Below are positions 38,687-47,788 of a stretch of DNA of 64,000 bases, one piece after another. The translations under genes were made by a program, and so were the position numbers. Under the pieces are notes generated by a model. That model was not told the origin of the DNA, searched no databases, and saw only the letters and a program-made list of their open reading frames with translations. The stretch comes from JAZKID01 sp963714065 (GTDB lineage: Bacteria > Pseudomonadota > Alphaproteobacteria > Rhizobiales > UBA4765). The stretch covers positions 682,001 to 746,000 of the forward strand of contig OY970226.1 of the NCBI GenBank assembly GCA_963714065.1, in the 5' to 3' direction. Within the stretch, counting starts at the first letter, position 1. Every line of letters begins with the position of its first letter.

Positions 38687-40228
38687 ATGGATCTTAATCT
38701 TTTTGAGCGCGGGATCGCCAATATCTCGCCTAAATGGGGCGCGCACCGGCTTTTAGGCAAAGTCGCGCTCGAGCAAGCGCTGATCGCCGCGCGCTCTTTT
38801 GATGCTGCGCGCCGCGACCGCCGCACCGAAGGCTGGCGAGCGACCGGCGGATCTGCCAATGCGGAGCTTGCGCCTTCCCTGGCGCTTATCCGCCGGCGTT
38901 CGCGCGATCTTTGCCGCAATAACGAATGGGGCGTAAACGCCAAGCGCAAGCTGGTGTCGCACATCATCGGCACCGGCATCATGCCGCGCCCGAACGTCAC
39001 CGCCGCGCGCGCGAAAAAGGCGGCATCCGATGCTTGGGCTTCATTCGTCGAGAATTGCGATCCCGAAGGGCTGACCGATTATTACGGCATCCAGGCAAAA
39101 CTTATCGGCGAAGTCGTCGAAGGCGGCGCTGCATTCCTGCGCTGGTATGTTCGCCCGCCAGGTTTCAAGCACAATGGCATGAGCTTGAAAGTTCCGCTCC
39201 AATGCGAAGTTTTGGAGCATGATTTTCTCGACACGCAGCGCACGGAAATAAAAACGGACGGCAATGTCATTATCCACGGCGTTGAATATAACGGCTATGG
39301 TCAGCGCGTCGCCTATTGGCTTTTCCCCGTTCACCCTGGCGAATTGAACACTATCACGCGGCGCGGATCTAACTTTCTTTCGCAGCGTGTGCCGGCAACG
39401 GAATGCGACCATGTTTTCCGTCTCGACCGCGCCGGCCAGGTGACGGGCGTTCCTTGGCTTGCGCCGGCAATGCTGCGCTTGCGCGACGTCGCCGATTATG
39501 AGGAAGCAGAACTGATCCGCAAAAAGATCGAAGCATGCTTCACGGTCTTCGTGCGCAGGAACGGCACCAGCACGACGGGCATTGCGCAATCGGTCGATCA
39601 GTCGACGGACAAAAACAGCCGCCGTCTTGAAAAGATCGCGCCTGGCCTGATCGCACACTTGCAGGACGGCGAGGAAATATCGACGGCGGCACCGACGCCT
39701 GGCACCGGCGCGACCGAACACATGGACCGCCAGCTTTACGCTTTCGCCGCCGGCGTCGGCCTCACTTACGCGCAAGCGTCGGGCAATTTGAGCGGCGCGA
39801 ATTTTTCTTCGATGCGCGAAGGCAAGCTCGATTTTTGGGCGGTCCTCGATCACTGGCAATACTTCATGACGATCCCGCAAGCCTGCCGTCCAGCATGGCG
39901 GCGGGTGATGCAGATCTCGGCAGGGCGCGGCTTGCAAGTTGCAGCCGACACGCCGGCCATTTGGACGCCGCCGAAGCGTCCGTGGGTCGATCCGTTGAAG
40001 GATATCAAGGCGAAGCGCGAGGAAATCGCCGCCGGCCTTGCATCATGGCGCGAGGAAGCAGCCGCAGCCGGCTACGACCCCGACGAATTGCTGAAAGAGA
40101 TCACGCAAGACATGCCTTTGCTCAAGGCAGCCGGCCTTTCGCCAGGGGCAACGCCAGGCATGGCACCGGCAAATGACGGGCAAAACGCCAAAACCGAAGA
40201 GGAAGAAAATGACCAAAACAGCAAGTAA
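38687..40228 (+). CDS. portal protein (lambda gpB family)
   Basis: This 513-residue protein has the portal pattern RRRSRDLCRNNEWGVNAKRKLVSHIIGTGI, HDFLDTQRTEIK, FRLDRAGQVTGVPWLAPAMLRLRDVADYEEAEL and LSGANFSSMREGKLDFW, all in family order. It forms the dodecameric DNA channel and nucleates assembly. It follows gpW by 3 bases and overlaps the protease-capsid gene by 20 bases. Confidence 0.92.
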   Translation: MDLNLFERGIANISPKWGAHRLLGKVALEQALIAARSFDAARRDRRTEGWRATGGSANAELAPSLALIRRRSRDLCRNNEWGVNAKRKLVSHIIGTGIMPRPNVTAARAKKAASDAWASFVENCDPEGLTDYYGIQAKLIGEVVEGGAAFLRWYVRPPGFKHNGMSLKVPLQCEVLEHDFLDTQRTEIKTDGNVIIHGVEYNGYGQRVAYWLFPVHPGELNTITRRGSNFLSQRVPATECDHVFRLDRAGQVTGVPWLAPAMLRLRDVADYEEAELIRKKIEACFTVFVRRNGTSTTGIAQSVDQSTDKNSRRLEKIAPGLIAHLQDGEEISTAAPTPGTGATEHMDRQLYAFAAGVGLTYAQASGNLSGANFSSMREGKLDFWAVLDHWQYFMTIPQACRPAWRRVMQISAGRGLQVAADTPAIWTPPKRPWVDPLKDIKAKREEIAAGLASWREEAAAAGYDPDELLKEITQDMPLLKAAGLSPGATPGMAPANDGQNAKTEEEENDQNSK

Positions 40229-42248
40229 GGCTGCCGCAGCGCAGCCCGAGCATATCAATCTACCGATCGGGCGGCGTGATGCGTCGGTCGATTCCGCGAC
40301 GCTCGATAAAGAGCAGCGCACATTCGAAGTCGTATGGACGAAAGGCGCTGACGTAAAGCGCGGCTATTACGAACAATGGATCGAACAGCTCGACGTAAGC
40401 CCCGAGGCGGTGCGGATGGATCGTTTCAACTCTGGCCGCGCGCCGGTGCTTGATACGCACAATTCCTGGGAACTCAAAAACATTATTGGCGTGATCGAAA
40501 AGGCATGGATCAAGGACGGCGAAGGCCGCGCGAAGATCCGGCTTTCCTCACGCGACGACATTTCCGGCATCGTCAGCGATATCGCCGACGGGATAATCGG
40601 GAATATTTCTTGCGGCTACATCGTTCACGCGATGGTCGAAGAAACCAAAGAAGGCGTGAAATACCGTCGCGCGACCGATTGGGAGCCGGTCGAAATCTCG
40701 TTCGTTCCAGTTCCGGCAGATCCCGATGCCGGCATGCGTTCCGCACCGCAGGGAGCGGTTCATCCCTGCATCATCACACGGGCTACGCCCGCAATTACGG
40801 AGGTCCTTATGGACAGAAATGATCCTGCGGCGGTTACGCAGCCTGCCGCAACTACGACTACCCAGCCCGATCCTGCCACCCAGGAACGCGCGCAACAGAC
40901 GCAGACTGCACCGCAGACTGCGCAAGTGACGACTGACGCCCGCGCGCATGCGTGGCCGGCAGCCGACATTCAAAAACTCCAGGCGCGCGCCGCAGCTTTC
41001 GGTCTTGGTGCCGATGTTGCGATCGAGATCCTGGGCGACGCGAATGTCCGCACCCTTGAAGCTGCAACCGATGCCTTGCAAACGCGCATTGCCGCCAAGA
41101 ACGCGCCACGCCAGGTCCCGCAGGTGCAAGTCACCCGCGACGAAGGCGACACGATCCGCACGGCAGTCGAAGCCGCTATCGTGCTGCGCGCGAACCCGCA
41201 AGGCTTGAAGGCGGATGCGCCTGAAAGACAGGCTGCCCGCAATTATCGCGGCATGTCGCTTCTTGAAATGGGGCGCGTGTTCCTCGAGGAAACGCAGGGC
41301 AGGAAATTGCGCGGTCAAACGCGCATGGAACTGGCAACGGTTCTGCTTGGCCTCGACACGCGGTCCGCCGGCGGCATGCACTCGACGTCCGACTTTGCAA
41401 ACTTGCTTGCAAATGTCGCGTCGAAGCGTCTGCGCGCCGCTTATGAAGCGGCACCGCAAAACTGGAAGCGCATTGCGCGGCAGTCGAACAATCCTGACTT
41501 CAAAGAAAAGTCAGTTGTTCAGCTTTCGTCTGCGCCTTCCTTCAAGCGTGTGCGCGAGGGTGACGAATATAGCTACGGCGCCCTGACCGAAGGTGTCGAG
41601 AAATACGCACTCGCCACCTATGGCCGCATCATTGCCATTACGCGCCAGACGTTGATCAATGACGACTTGTCGGCATTCGATCGACTGCCGACGCTTCTTG
41701 GTCGCGCAGCCGCAGAGCTGGAAGCCTCGACCTTCTGGTCGATCTTCACCAGCAATCCGGCCATGAACGACACCATTGCATTGTTCCATGCGGATCACGG
41801 CAACCTGGGTTCGGCATCGGCAATCAACGAAGCTGGTTTGACGGCTGGTAAGGCTGCAATGCGCAAGCAAAAATCGCTTGCTGCAAAAGCGGCTGATCGT
41901 GAACCGCTTAACCTGGTTCCGAAATTCCTGATCGTCAGCCCGGACAAGGAAGTCGAAGCGCAGAAGATGCTGACGGCGGTGACGCCGAACGCAGCAAGCG
42001 GCGTCAACGTCTTCCAAAGCTCGCAGGAATTGATCGTGGAAGCACGTCTCACCGGCAACGCCTGGTATCAGGCCGCAGATCCGGCGACTATCGACACGAT
42101 CGAATACTCATACCTGGAAGGCGAAGAAGGCGTTTATGTCGAAGAACGTGTCGGCTTCAAGGTCGACGAAATCGAGATCAAAGGACGTCTCGACTTCGCT
42201 GCAAAGGCTATCGATCACCGCGGCCTCTACAAGAACCCAGGCGCTTAA
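40209..42248 (+). CDS. fused prohead protease - major capsid protein
   Basis: This 679-residue protein opens with a prohead-protease domain (about residues 20-190: NSGRAPVLDTHNSWELKNIIGVIEKAW, VSDIADGIIGNISCGYIV, TDWEPVEISFVPVPADPDAGMR). A Gln/Thr/Ala-rich linker and helical scaffold-like part follow. The last 300 residues are a Mu gpT/HK97-type capsid subunit (SVVQLSSAPSFKRVREGDEYSYG..., ALFHADHGNLG..., YLEGEEGVYVEERVG). The start is the ATG at 40209. Protease, scaffold and capsid are thus delivered as one chain, probably cut during maturation. Confidence 0.9.
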   Translation: MTKTASKAAAAQPEHINLPIGRRDASVDSATLDKEQRTFEVVWTKGADVKRGYYEQWIEQLDVSPEAVRMDRFNSGRAPVLDTHNSWELKNIIGVIEKAWIKDGEGRAKIRLSSRDDISGIVSDIADGIIGNISCGYIVHAMVEETKEGVKYRRATDWEPVEISFVPVPADPDAGMRSAPQGAVHPCIITRATPAITEVLMDRNDPAAVTQPAATTTTQPDPATQERAQQTQTAPQTAQVTTDARAHAWPAADIQKLQARAAAFGLGADVAIEILGDANVRTLEAATDALQTRIAAKNAPRQVPQVQVTRDEGDTIRTAVEAAIVLRANPQGLKADAPERQAARNYRGMSLLEMGRVFLEETQGRKLRGQTRMELATVLLGLDTRSAGGMHSTSDFANLLANVASKRLRAAYEAAPQNWKRIARQSNNPDFKEKSVVQLSSAPSFKRVREGDEYSYGALTEGVEKYALATYGRIIAITRQTLINDDLSAFDRLPTLLGRAAAELEASTFWSIFTSNPAMNDTIALFHADHGNLGSASAINEAGLTAGKAAMRKQKSLAAKAADREPLNLVPKFLIVSPDKEVEAQKMLTAVTPNAASGVNVFQSSQELIVEARLTGNAWYQAADPATIDTIEYSYLEGEEGVYVEERVGFKVDEIEIKGRLDFAAKAIDHRGLYKNPGA

Positions 42249-42284
42249 TCAGCGCTGACGGAACAAGCCAAAAACTACTGACGA

Positions 42285-42318
42285 AAGGGCGCTGAAAAAA
42301 ACAGCGCCCTTCGTCTTT
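42285..42318 (+). terminator. terminator after the capsid gene
   Basis: The stem AAGGGCGCT / AGCGCCCTT closes a 9-base A-rich loop (42294-42302) and is followed by CGTCTTTGT, a moderately T-rich tract. It lies 36 bases after the capsid stop and may lower expression of downstream genes relative to the capsid. Confidence 0.65.
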
Positions 42319-42367
42319 GTGAAACCTTAACGCCGAAGCGCAGCGCGCAAGGCAATGGAGAAAAGAA

Positions 42368-43009
42368 ATGAAAAACTACTTACAAGACGGCGATATCGTC
42401 GTCGTAACCGCGCCGGAAGCGGTTAACTCCGGCGAGTTCATCAAAGTGGGGCAGTTGTTCGGCGTCGCCCAGGTCGCGGCAGATAACGGCACTCCGGTGC
42501 CGCTTGTTCGCAACGGCGTGTTCGAGCTGCCGAAAGCAACCGGCGCAGCGTGGACTCAAGGCGATCAGCTCTATTGGGATGCTTCCGCCAAGAACTTCAC
42601 GAAGAATGCCGCCGGCAATGATCCGATCGGTGTTGCCTTCGCCGACGCCGGCGCGGACGACACGACGGGCAGCGTCAGCCTTGACAAAGGCGAGTCTGCG
42701 GCGATCGCCAATGCGATTGCCGGCGTGGGCGCGAACTATAAAATCGCGCGCGGCCAGCACACGACAGTCACCGCAGCCGACACGATTGCCACAGGCTTGA
42801 CGACGGTGCTTTCCGTCGTTGCTTCCTTCGAAACCGATCCAGCCGACGCGAATACCCTGGTTTCCGCCCAAGTGGGCGACCAGGCCGGCGCGCCGGTTGC
42901 GGGTTCGGTCATCATCAAAACCTGGAAATCAGGTGACGGTGCTGACGTGACGCCCGTTGCGGCCAGCGCTTTCAGCAAGAAAGTAAACTGGATCGCGGTC
43001 GGCGTTTAA
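42368..43009 (+). CDS. DUF2190-type capsid cement/decoration protein
   Basis: This 213-residue protein has the DUF2190 pattern QDGDIVVVTAPEAVNSGEFIKVGQLFGVA..., followed by GVFELPKATGAAWTQGDQLYWD. Family members bind the capsid surface or stabilise it. A C-terminal beta-rich extension (IARGQHTTVTAADTIAT...) is similar to parts of other phage structural proteins. It follows the capsid gene, the place of gpD-like proteins. Confidence 0.85.
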   Translation: MKNYLQDGDIVVVTAPEAVNSGEFIKVGQLFGVAQVAADNGTPVPLVRNGVFELPKATGAAWTQGDQLYWDASAKNFTKNAAGNDPIGVAFADAGADDTTGSVSLDKGESAAIANAIAGVGANYKIARGQHTTVTAADTIATGLTTVLSVVASFETDPADANTLVSAQVGDQAGAPVAGSVIIKTWKSGDGADVTPVAASAFSKKVNWIAVGV

Positions 43010-43020
43010 CGGAAATCGCC

Positions 43021-43332
43021 ATGAAACTGATTGACGGACTTTCCGATATCTTCACGGAAACCTTCGGGGAGTCCGTCAACTATACGCCCGACGGCGGCAT
43101 TCCAATTGGCATCGAAGCCATTTGGATTGAAACACCTATCAGCGCCGCGTTTGAAAGCGCGGACACTGACGCAGTTGTCGTCGAACTGCATGTGCGCGCC
43201 GCAGACATTGCCGCCCCGAAAGAAGGCGACATTGTGCAGCGCGTTTCAGATTCAAAAACAATGCGCGTGACGCAACCGATCCGCCCTGACGAACAAGGCA
43301 TGATCGTTCTTACGCTCGAGCAAGCCGACTAA
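43021..43332 (+). CDS. head-tail joining protein (gpFII-like)
   Basis: This 103-residue protein has a beta-rich ATPase-binding-protein-like layout (VNYTPDGGIPIGIEAIWIET...VVVELHVRAADIAAPKEGDIVQR...RPDEQGMIVLTLEQ). Its length and position after the cement protein match gpFII, the head-completion protein to which the tail attaches. Motif evidence is weak. Confidence 0.6.
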   Translation: MKLIDGLSDIFTETFGESVNYTPDGGIPIGIEAIWIETPISAAFESADTDAVVVELHVRAADIAAPKEGDIVQRVSDSKTMRVTQPIRPDEQGMIVLTLEQAD

Positions 43333-43361
43333 CTTCTGCTTCAACCAAAAGGAAAACACCA

Positions 43362-43874
43362 ATGTCCGTGCGCTCCGTTATCAACTGTTCAATCGAATCC
43401 CTTCTTGAAGGCGCTGCCGTATTCACCAATTCCGCGCCGGAACTGAAACTGCTTGCCCTTGACGCAATCCGCATGGATAGCGGCACGACGGCGGGAAAAG
43501 CCGATCGCATTTACGCGGCGCAAAGAACCCTTGGCGCGTCGGCTTCCGAAAACCTAGATCTGGCCGGCGGCGGGCTTCTTGATCCGATCGGCGGCGCAGT
43601 CACCTTTGCCAAAGTCCGCGCTATTCTAATCGAGGCGGATTCCGGCAATACAAACAACGTCGAATTCGGCGGCGCTGCGTCAAACGCTTTCCTTGGCTTC
43701 TTCAAGGATGCGTCCGACGTCCTGGTGCTTGCGCCAGGCGATCGCATTTTGCTGACGTCGAAAACTGCCGGCAAAACCGTCACCGCGACGACCGCAGATA
43801 TCATTAAGATGCTGAATGCCGCCGGCAGCACCGGCGTCACATACCGGATCGTCATTCTCGGCACGTCGGCTTAA
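43362..43874 (+). CDS. phage structural protein of unknown role
   Basis: This 170-residue protein is Ala/Ser/Thr/Gly rich and beta-rich (SIESLLEGAAVFTNSAPELKL, VRAILIEADSGNTNNVEFGGAASNAFLGFF, VLVLAPGDRILLTSKTAGKTV). The second half resembles receptor-binding or fibre-like beta-sandwich repeats. It lies between joining and tail-terminator genes, where minor tail-neck proteins are usual. Confidence 0.5.
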   Translation: MSVRSVINCSIESLLEGAAVFTNSAPELKLLALDAIRMDSGTTAGKADRIYAAQRTLGASASENLDLAGGGLLDPIGGAVTFAKVRAILIEADSGNTNNVEFGGAASNAFLGFFKDASDVLVLAPGDRILLTSKTAGKTVTATTADIIKMLNAAGSTGVTYRIVILGTSA

Positions 43875-43876
43875 CC

Positions 43877-44329
43877 ATGCCTCACGCGCGCAAGCTGATC
43901 AGGGACGCATTCAAAGCCATAGTGACCGGCTTGCCGACGACCGGCAGCCGCGTCTTTGTTGGTCGCACACGCGCCCTTGAGCAAAACCATTTGCCGACGC
44001 TTTTGGTTTACACGCTGCAACGCGCGCCCGAGCTGGTCGATCTTGCCTCATCCGGCAAGCCTTCGACCTTGCAGCGCACAGTTGTCGTGGCGGTTGAAGG
44101 GCGGGTCGTTTCCAAGGACCCGCCCGACGATCAGCTTGATCAGATCGCGCTTGAAATCGAACAGGCCGTCGGCGCGGGGCAGGATCTAAACGGCCTGGTG
44201 AAAGAAGTCACGCTGGCATCGACGGACGGCGACGTGGAAGCGCCAGGCGACCGTCATATCGGCGCGATCCGGCTCAATTTCCGCGTGGTCTACATGACCA
44301 AGGAAGCTGCGCCGCATATCGCAATTTAA
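43877..44329 (+). CDS. tail terminator (gpU-like)
   Basis: This 150-residue protein has the gpU-like layout: LIRDAFKAIVTGLPTTGSRVFVGRTRALEQNHLPTLLVYTLQR, then LDQIALEIEQAV and the closing strand IRLNFRVVYMTKE. The family caps the tail tube and joins it to the head. It precedes the major tail gene by 56 bases. Confidence 0.7.
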   Translation: MPHARKLIRDAFKAIVTGLPTTGSRVFVGRTRALEQNHLPTLLVYTLQRAPELVDLASSGKPSTLQRTVVVAVEGRVVSKDPPDDQLDQIALEIEQAVGAGQDLNGLVKEVTLASTDGDVEAPGDRHIGAIRLNFRVVYMTKEAAPHIAI

Positions 44330-44385
44330 TCGGAAAGCTCGGGCGCAGCTTATGCGCCTTCATCATCAACTTTTAGGAGAACATC

Positions 44386-44772
44386 ATGGGAATTCGTCAC
44401 GGTAAAGAAGGTGTCGTTAAAGTCGGCGGCGTCACGATCGGGGAAGTGCAAAGCTGGACGCTGAAAGAGTCCGTGCCAACAGTGGACGCAACGGCTCAGG
44501 GCGACACAGCCGCAAAGCACCTGGTCGGGGTTCCGATGTGGGAAGGTTCGCTGGAATGCACCCAGGACAAGGCCGACGCCGGCCAGGAAGCGCTGACGAT
44601 CGGCGCGGAAGTCGAGCTTGATCTTTACGACGACGGCACCGGAAGCGGCCAGAAGTATCATTCCGGCACCGCAACCGTCACCGAAATTGGCCGCTCAATT
44701 CCGGTCGGCGACAAGATCACGCGCAGCTTCACTTTCCTTGGCAAAGAAGCGCTAACGCACCCGACGATTTAA
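44386..44772 (+). CDS. major tail (tube) protein
   Basis: This 128-residue protein has the beta-sandwich pattern of tail-tube proteins (GKEGVVKVGGVTIGEVQSWTLKESVPTVDATAQGDTAAKHLVGVP, ...VTEIGRSIPVGDKITRSFTFLGK). A strong AGGAGA ribosome binding site precedes the ATG, in keeping with high expression. It is followed by the G/GT pair. Confidence 0.8.
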   Translation: MGIRHGKEGVVKVGGVTIGEVQSWTLKESVPTVDATAQGDTAAKHLVGVPMWEGSLECTQDKADAGQEALTIGAEVELDLYDDGTGSGQKYHSGTATVTEIGRSIPVGDKITRSFTFLGKEALTHPTI

Positions 44773-44821
44773 TCGGGCGCGTCAGTTTTCAATTCAGCAA
44801 CACGAAAATCAGGAGATAAGC

Positions 44822-45157
44822 ATGGGTGCGATCGACGCCGTAACTTCTCATTACGAGAAGAATGAAAAACAATATATCGATATTCCAGAATGGAGCGTAG
44901 ACGGCGTTCCTTTGCGCATTCGATGGAATCTGCTTTCGATGGAAAGAAAGCGCAAGCTGCTTTCCAACGAAGCCGATCAAATCGAAGTCCTTGTCGACAT
45001 GGCGATCGATGAAAATGGCGAACAGCTATTCGACAAAGCCGATAAGCCGAAATTGCGGCGCAAGGCTGATACGGCGATCATAGCGCGAATTGTAAACGCC
45101 ATGCTGCGCATAACGGTCCTCAATACTGAAGATCTCGAGGAAGCGAAAAAAAACTAA
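44822..45157 (+). CDS. tail assembly chaperone G
   Basis: This 111-residue protein is followed at once by a second frame that lacks a start of its own. The 3' end reads GAA GCG AAA AAA AAC TAA; eight A residues (45146-45153) make a -1 slippery site. In lambda and most siphoviruses the equivalent G and GT proteins are made in a fixed ratio by such a shift. It is placed between the tube and tape-measure genes, as expected. Confidence 0.8.
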   Translation: MGAIDAVTSHYEKNEKQYIDIPEWSVDGVPLRIRWNLLSMERKRKLLSNEADQIEVLVDMAIDENGEQLFDKADKPKLRRKADTAIIARIVNAMLRITVLNTEDLEEAKKN

Positions 45158-45303
45158 TCGGCGATCCCGAGCGCATGCACGTTTTTGCGCTTGCGGATCG
45201 CTGGGGGCGAACGGTCGCGGATCTCGAAAAAGAACTCACGCCGCAAGAGCTGCTTGAGTGGATCGCATTTTTCAAAATCAAAGAAGAAAACAAGTCAGGA
45301 TAA
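45151..45303 (+). CDS. tail assembly chaperone T extension (made by -1 frameshift as GT)
   Basis: After a -1 shift in the A8 run the frame reads KKLIGDPERMHVFALADRWGRTVADLEKEL and ELLEWIAFFKIKEEN to the stop at 45301-45303. It has the AL...WGRTV..LE..LT..EL..W pattern of the T domain. There is no independent start with a ribosome binding site. The stop is 3 bases before the tape-measure ATG. Confidence 0.78.
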   Translation, partial: KLIGDPERMHVFALADRWGRTVADLEKELTPQELLEWIAFFKIKEENKSG

Positions 45304-45306
45304 GCC

Positions 45307-47142
45307 ATGCTTTCACGCGAACAGCTTGATATTATCCTAAGCGCGCGCGACCAAAGCGCCGCCGCGTTCAACACATTTCGCGGCAGATTAAACACTGTAA
45401 ACCGCGACCTTTCCTTCCTGAAAAGCACGTTGCTAGGCGTCGTCGGCGTCACCGGCGCGCTTTCGCTTGCAAGGATGATCGGCAACGTCGTGTCGGAATC
45501 TTCCGGCCTGGTGAAGACGGCGGAGCGCGTCGGCCTGACGGTCGAGCAATTGCAGGAATTGCACCATGCGGCGGACTTGGCGGACGTCGAGATCGCCGAC
45601 TTCGACAAGTCAATGGAGCAATTCACGAAGCGCTTAGGCGAAGCTGCGCAGGGCACGGGCAAGCTAAAAGAGATCCTTCAAGCTAACAACGTGCCGTTGC
45701 GCGATCAGAACGGCAATATGATCAGCGCGCAGCAACAGCTTCTTAATTACGCCGACTTGATGAAGAACGCGGCGAATGAAAACGACCGCATGGTGCTTGC
45801 GACAACGGCTTTCGGCAAGGCCGGCATGGGAATGGTGAACGTGCTTTCGCAGGGCAGCCAGGGCTTGCGCGAAAATCAGGAAGAAGCCCGCCGGCTCGGG
45901 ATTGTTTTGAGCGGCGACACGATGAAAGCCGCCGAAGAATTGAACGACAACTGGTCGCGCTTTACCAGCATCATCGATACGGAATTTAAGCGCGCCGTGC
46001 TGGACGTCGTCACTGGAATGAACGGCGCAAATGGCGAAATGGAAGACTTCGCGCACACGATCGGCGACGTTTTCAAATTGATCGGCGACAATATCGGCCT
46101 GATCGAGCGCTTCGCTTCTGCAATCCTGCTTATGAAAATTGGCGGGCTTGCTGGCAAAAAAGGCGCGGCCATAGGCTTTGTCGCCGGTGCCGTCGGTCCT
46201 GACGTCATGGATCTTATGAACGGCAAGCTGCCTTGGGGCTTGAGCGACGACGAAACGCTGCCGAACCCTAGCGGCATTGATCCGAGCGCGCCAGGCATCG
46301 GCGCTATAGATCCTAATGCGCCTTCACCTCTGCCGCGTCCTGACGGCCTTGGGCGACCGCCCAGGCGCACGGTCATGCCGCCAGGCGGCGGGATGGGCGG
46401 CGGCGGTGCCGACCGCAACCGCACCGCCGAAGTCCTACAGCAATTGCGTCTGGAAGGTGAGCAATTGACCCTTAACGTCGAAAAGCGGCGTGAAGCGGAA
46501 CAGCTCGAAACTGAAATAAACATGCTGCGGCGCGCCGGCACCGGCGCAAGCGCGGCAGAGCAAGATCAGATCCGCGCGGCAGTCGCAGCGCTTTACGAAA
46601 AGAAGCAAGCCTTTGAGGATCTAAAGCGCGAAGTCGACAACTATAACGACGCGCTGCGCATGTCCGGCGATTTGGTCGTGGATGCGCTCGACTCCATAAT
46701 TTTCAAGGGCGACAAGGCCGTGGACGTGTTGAAGAACATGGTCACGCAGCTTGGCAAGGCGGCCTTACAAGCTGCCGTGATGGGCGACGGTCCGCTTGCC
46801 GGCATCCTTGGGCTTAAAGGCACGAATGGCGGCTTGGGCGGCGTCATGGGCTTGATCTCGAGCGCCTTCAACCCAGGGCGCGCCGAAGGCGGCGACGTTT
46901 ACGCAAATAGTCCGGTATGGGTCGGCGAAAAAGGCCGCAAGGAACTATTCGTCCCTGACCGCCCAGGCACGATTTACACCGAAGATCAGCTTCGCGGCAT
47001 GTCGCAGCAAAGCGGCGGCTCGATGATGGTTCATGCGCCGGTGACGATCGTCGCAAAGGATATCGAATCTTTCCGGCGATCGAGCGGCGAGGTTTCAAGA
47101 ACGATCGGCAACGCCGTTAAACGCGCGCAAAGGGTGATGTGA
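45307..47142 (+). CDS. tape-measure protein
   Basis: This 611-residue protein is Ala-rich and helical with hydrophobic segments, e.g. around residues 33-60 and 258-300 (LIERFASAILLMKIGGLAGKKGAAIGFVAGAVG). It has a coiled-coil region (LEGEQLTLNVEKRREAEQLETEINMLRRAG), and its last 90 residues (GEKGRKELFVPDRPGTIYTEDQLRGM) match the C-terminus of lambda gpH-like tail-length proteins. At 611 residues it predicts a tail of roughly 90 nm if the usual 0.15 nm per residue holds; this is an estimate. It overlaps the next gene by one base. Confidence 0.82.
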   Translation: MLSREQLDIILSARDQSAAAFNTFRGRLNTVNRDLSFLKSTLLGVVGVTGALSLARMIGNVVSESSGLVKTAERVGLTVEQLQELHHAADLADVEIADFDKSMEQFTKRLGEAAQGTGKLKEILQANNVPLRDQNGNMISAQQQLLNYADLMKNAANENDRMVLATTAFGKAGMGMVNVLSQGSQGLRENQEEARRLGIVLSGDTMKAAEELNDNWSRFTSIIDTEFKRAVLDVVTGMNGANGEMEDFAHTIGDVFKLIGDNIGLIERFASAILLMKIGGLAGKKGAAIGFVAGAVGPDVMDLMNGKLPWGLSDDETLPNPSGIDPSAPGIGAIDPNAPSPLPRPDGLGRPPRRTVMPPGGGMGGGGADRNRTAEVLQQLRLEGEQLTLNVEKRREAEQLETEINMLRRAGTGASAAEQDQIRAAVAALYEKKQAFEDLKREVDNYNDALRMSGDLVVDALDSIIFKGDKAVDVLKNMVTQLGKAALQAAVMGDGPLAGILGLKGTNGGLGGVMGLISSAFNPGRAEGGDVYANSPVWVGEKGRKELFVPDRPGTIYTEDQLRGMSQQSGGSMMVHAPVTIVAKDIESFRRSSGEVSRTIGNAVKRAQRVM

Positions 47143-47786
47143 TGCCGCAGCCCTTCGACGAAGTGCAGTTCCCGCCGAAGATATCCTTTGGCGCGAACTT
47201 CGGACCGCGCCGCCGCACCGAAATTGCCGCGCTCGGAAGCGGCGCGGAAGAACGCAATGCGGTTTGGGCGAACTCAAGGCGGCAGGGCAACGCCGGTAGC
47301 GGCATCAAGAACAGGGACGACATTCACGCCGTTATCGCCTTCTTTGAGGCGCGCAATGCGCAGCTTCGCGGCTTCCGCTTCAAGGATTGGTCGGACTATA
47401 AATCCTGCGCGCCTCTGCAAGCGCTTTCGCCTCTCGATCAATTGCTCGGGGTCGGCAACGGATCTGCGGCGGACTTCCAGCTCGTCAAGGATTACACGTC
47501 GGGCGGCGTGACCTGGACGCGCACGATCAAGAAGCCGGTTGCCGGCACGGTGCGCGTTGCGGTGAACAATGTCGAGAAAACTTCCGGCGTTCATTTCAAC
47601 GTCGCGCACACGACGGGCATTATCACTTTCACCGGCGGCAATGAGCCGCCGAACGGACACACAGTTAAGGCCGGTTTCGAATTCGACGTGCCGGCGCGGT
47701 TCAACACCGACATGCTGGCGATCAACCTTTCATTTTTTGAAGCCGGCGACGTGCCCGATATCCCGATCATCGAAATCAGGATCTAG
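47142..47786 (+). CDS. distal tail protein, GTA-type DUF2460
   Basis: This 214-residue protein has the DUF2460 pattern FDEVQFPPKISFGANFGPRRRTEI, FFEARNAQLRGFRFKDWSDYK and the closing FDVPARFNTDMLAINLSFFEAG. In the Rhodobacter gene transfer agent and related phages this is the first of four consecutive tail-tip genes, all present here. The start ATG at 47142 overlaps the tape-measure TGA. Confidence 0.88.
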   Translation: MPQPFDEVQFPPKISFGANFGPRRRTEIAALGSGAEERNAVWANSRRQGNAGSGIKNRDDIHAVIAFFEARNAQLRGFRFKDWSDYKSCAPLQALSPLDQLLGVGNGSAADFQLVKDYTSGGVTWTRTIKKPVAGTVRVAVNNVEKTSGVHFNVAHTTGIITFTGGNEPPNGHTVKAGFEFDVPARFNTDMLAINLSFFEAGDVPDIPIIEIRI

Positions 47787-47788
47787 CC

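Noticed and set aside
39041..39937. 298-codon minus-strand frame inside the portal gene
   Set aside because: Shadow frame; the portal frame has all the family motifs.
40548..41459. 303-codon minus-strand frame inside the protease-capsid gene
   Set aside because: Shadow frame of a GC-rich gene, without motifs or a ribosome binding site.
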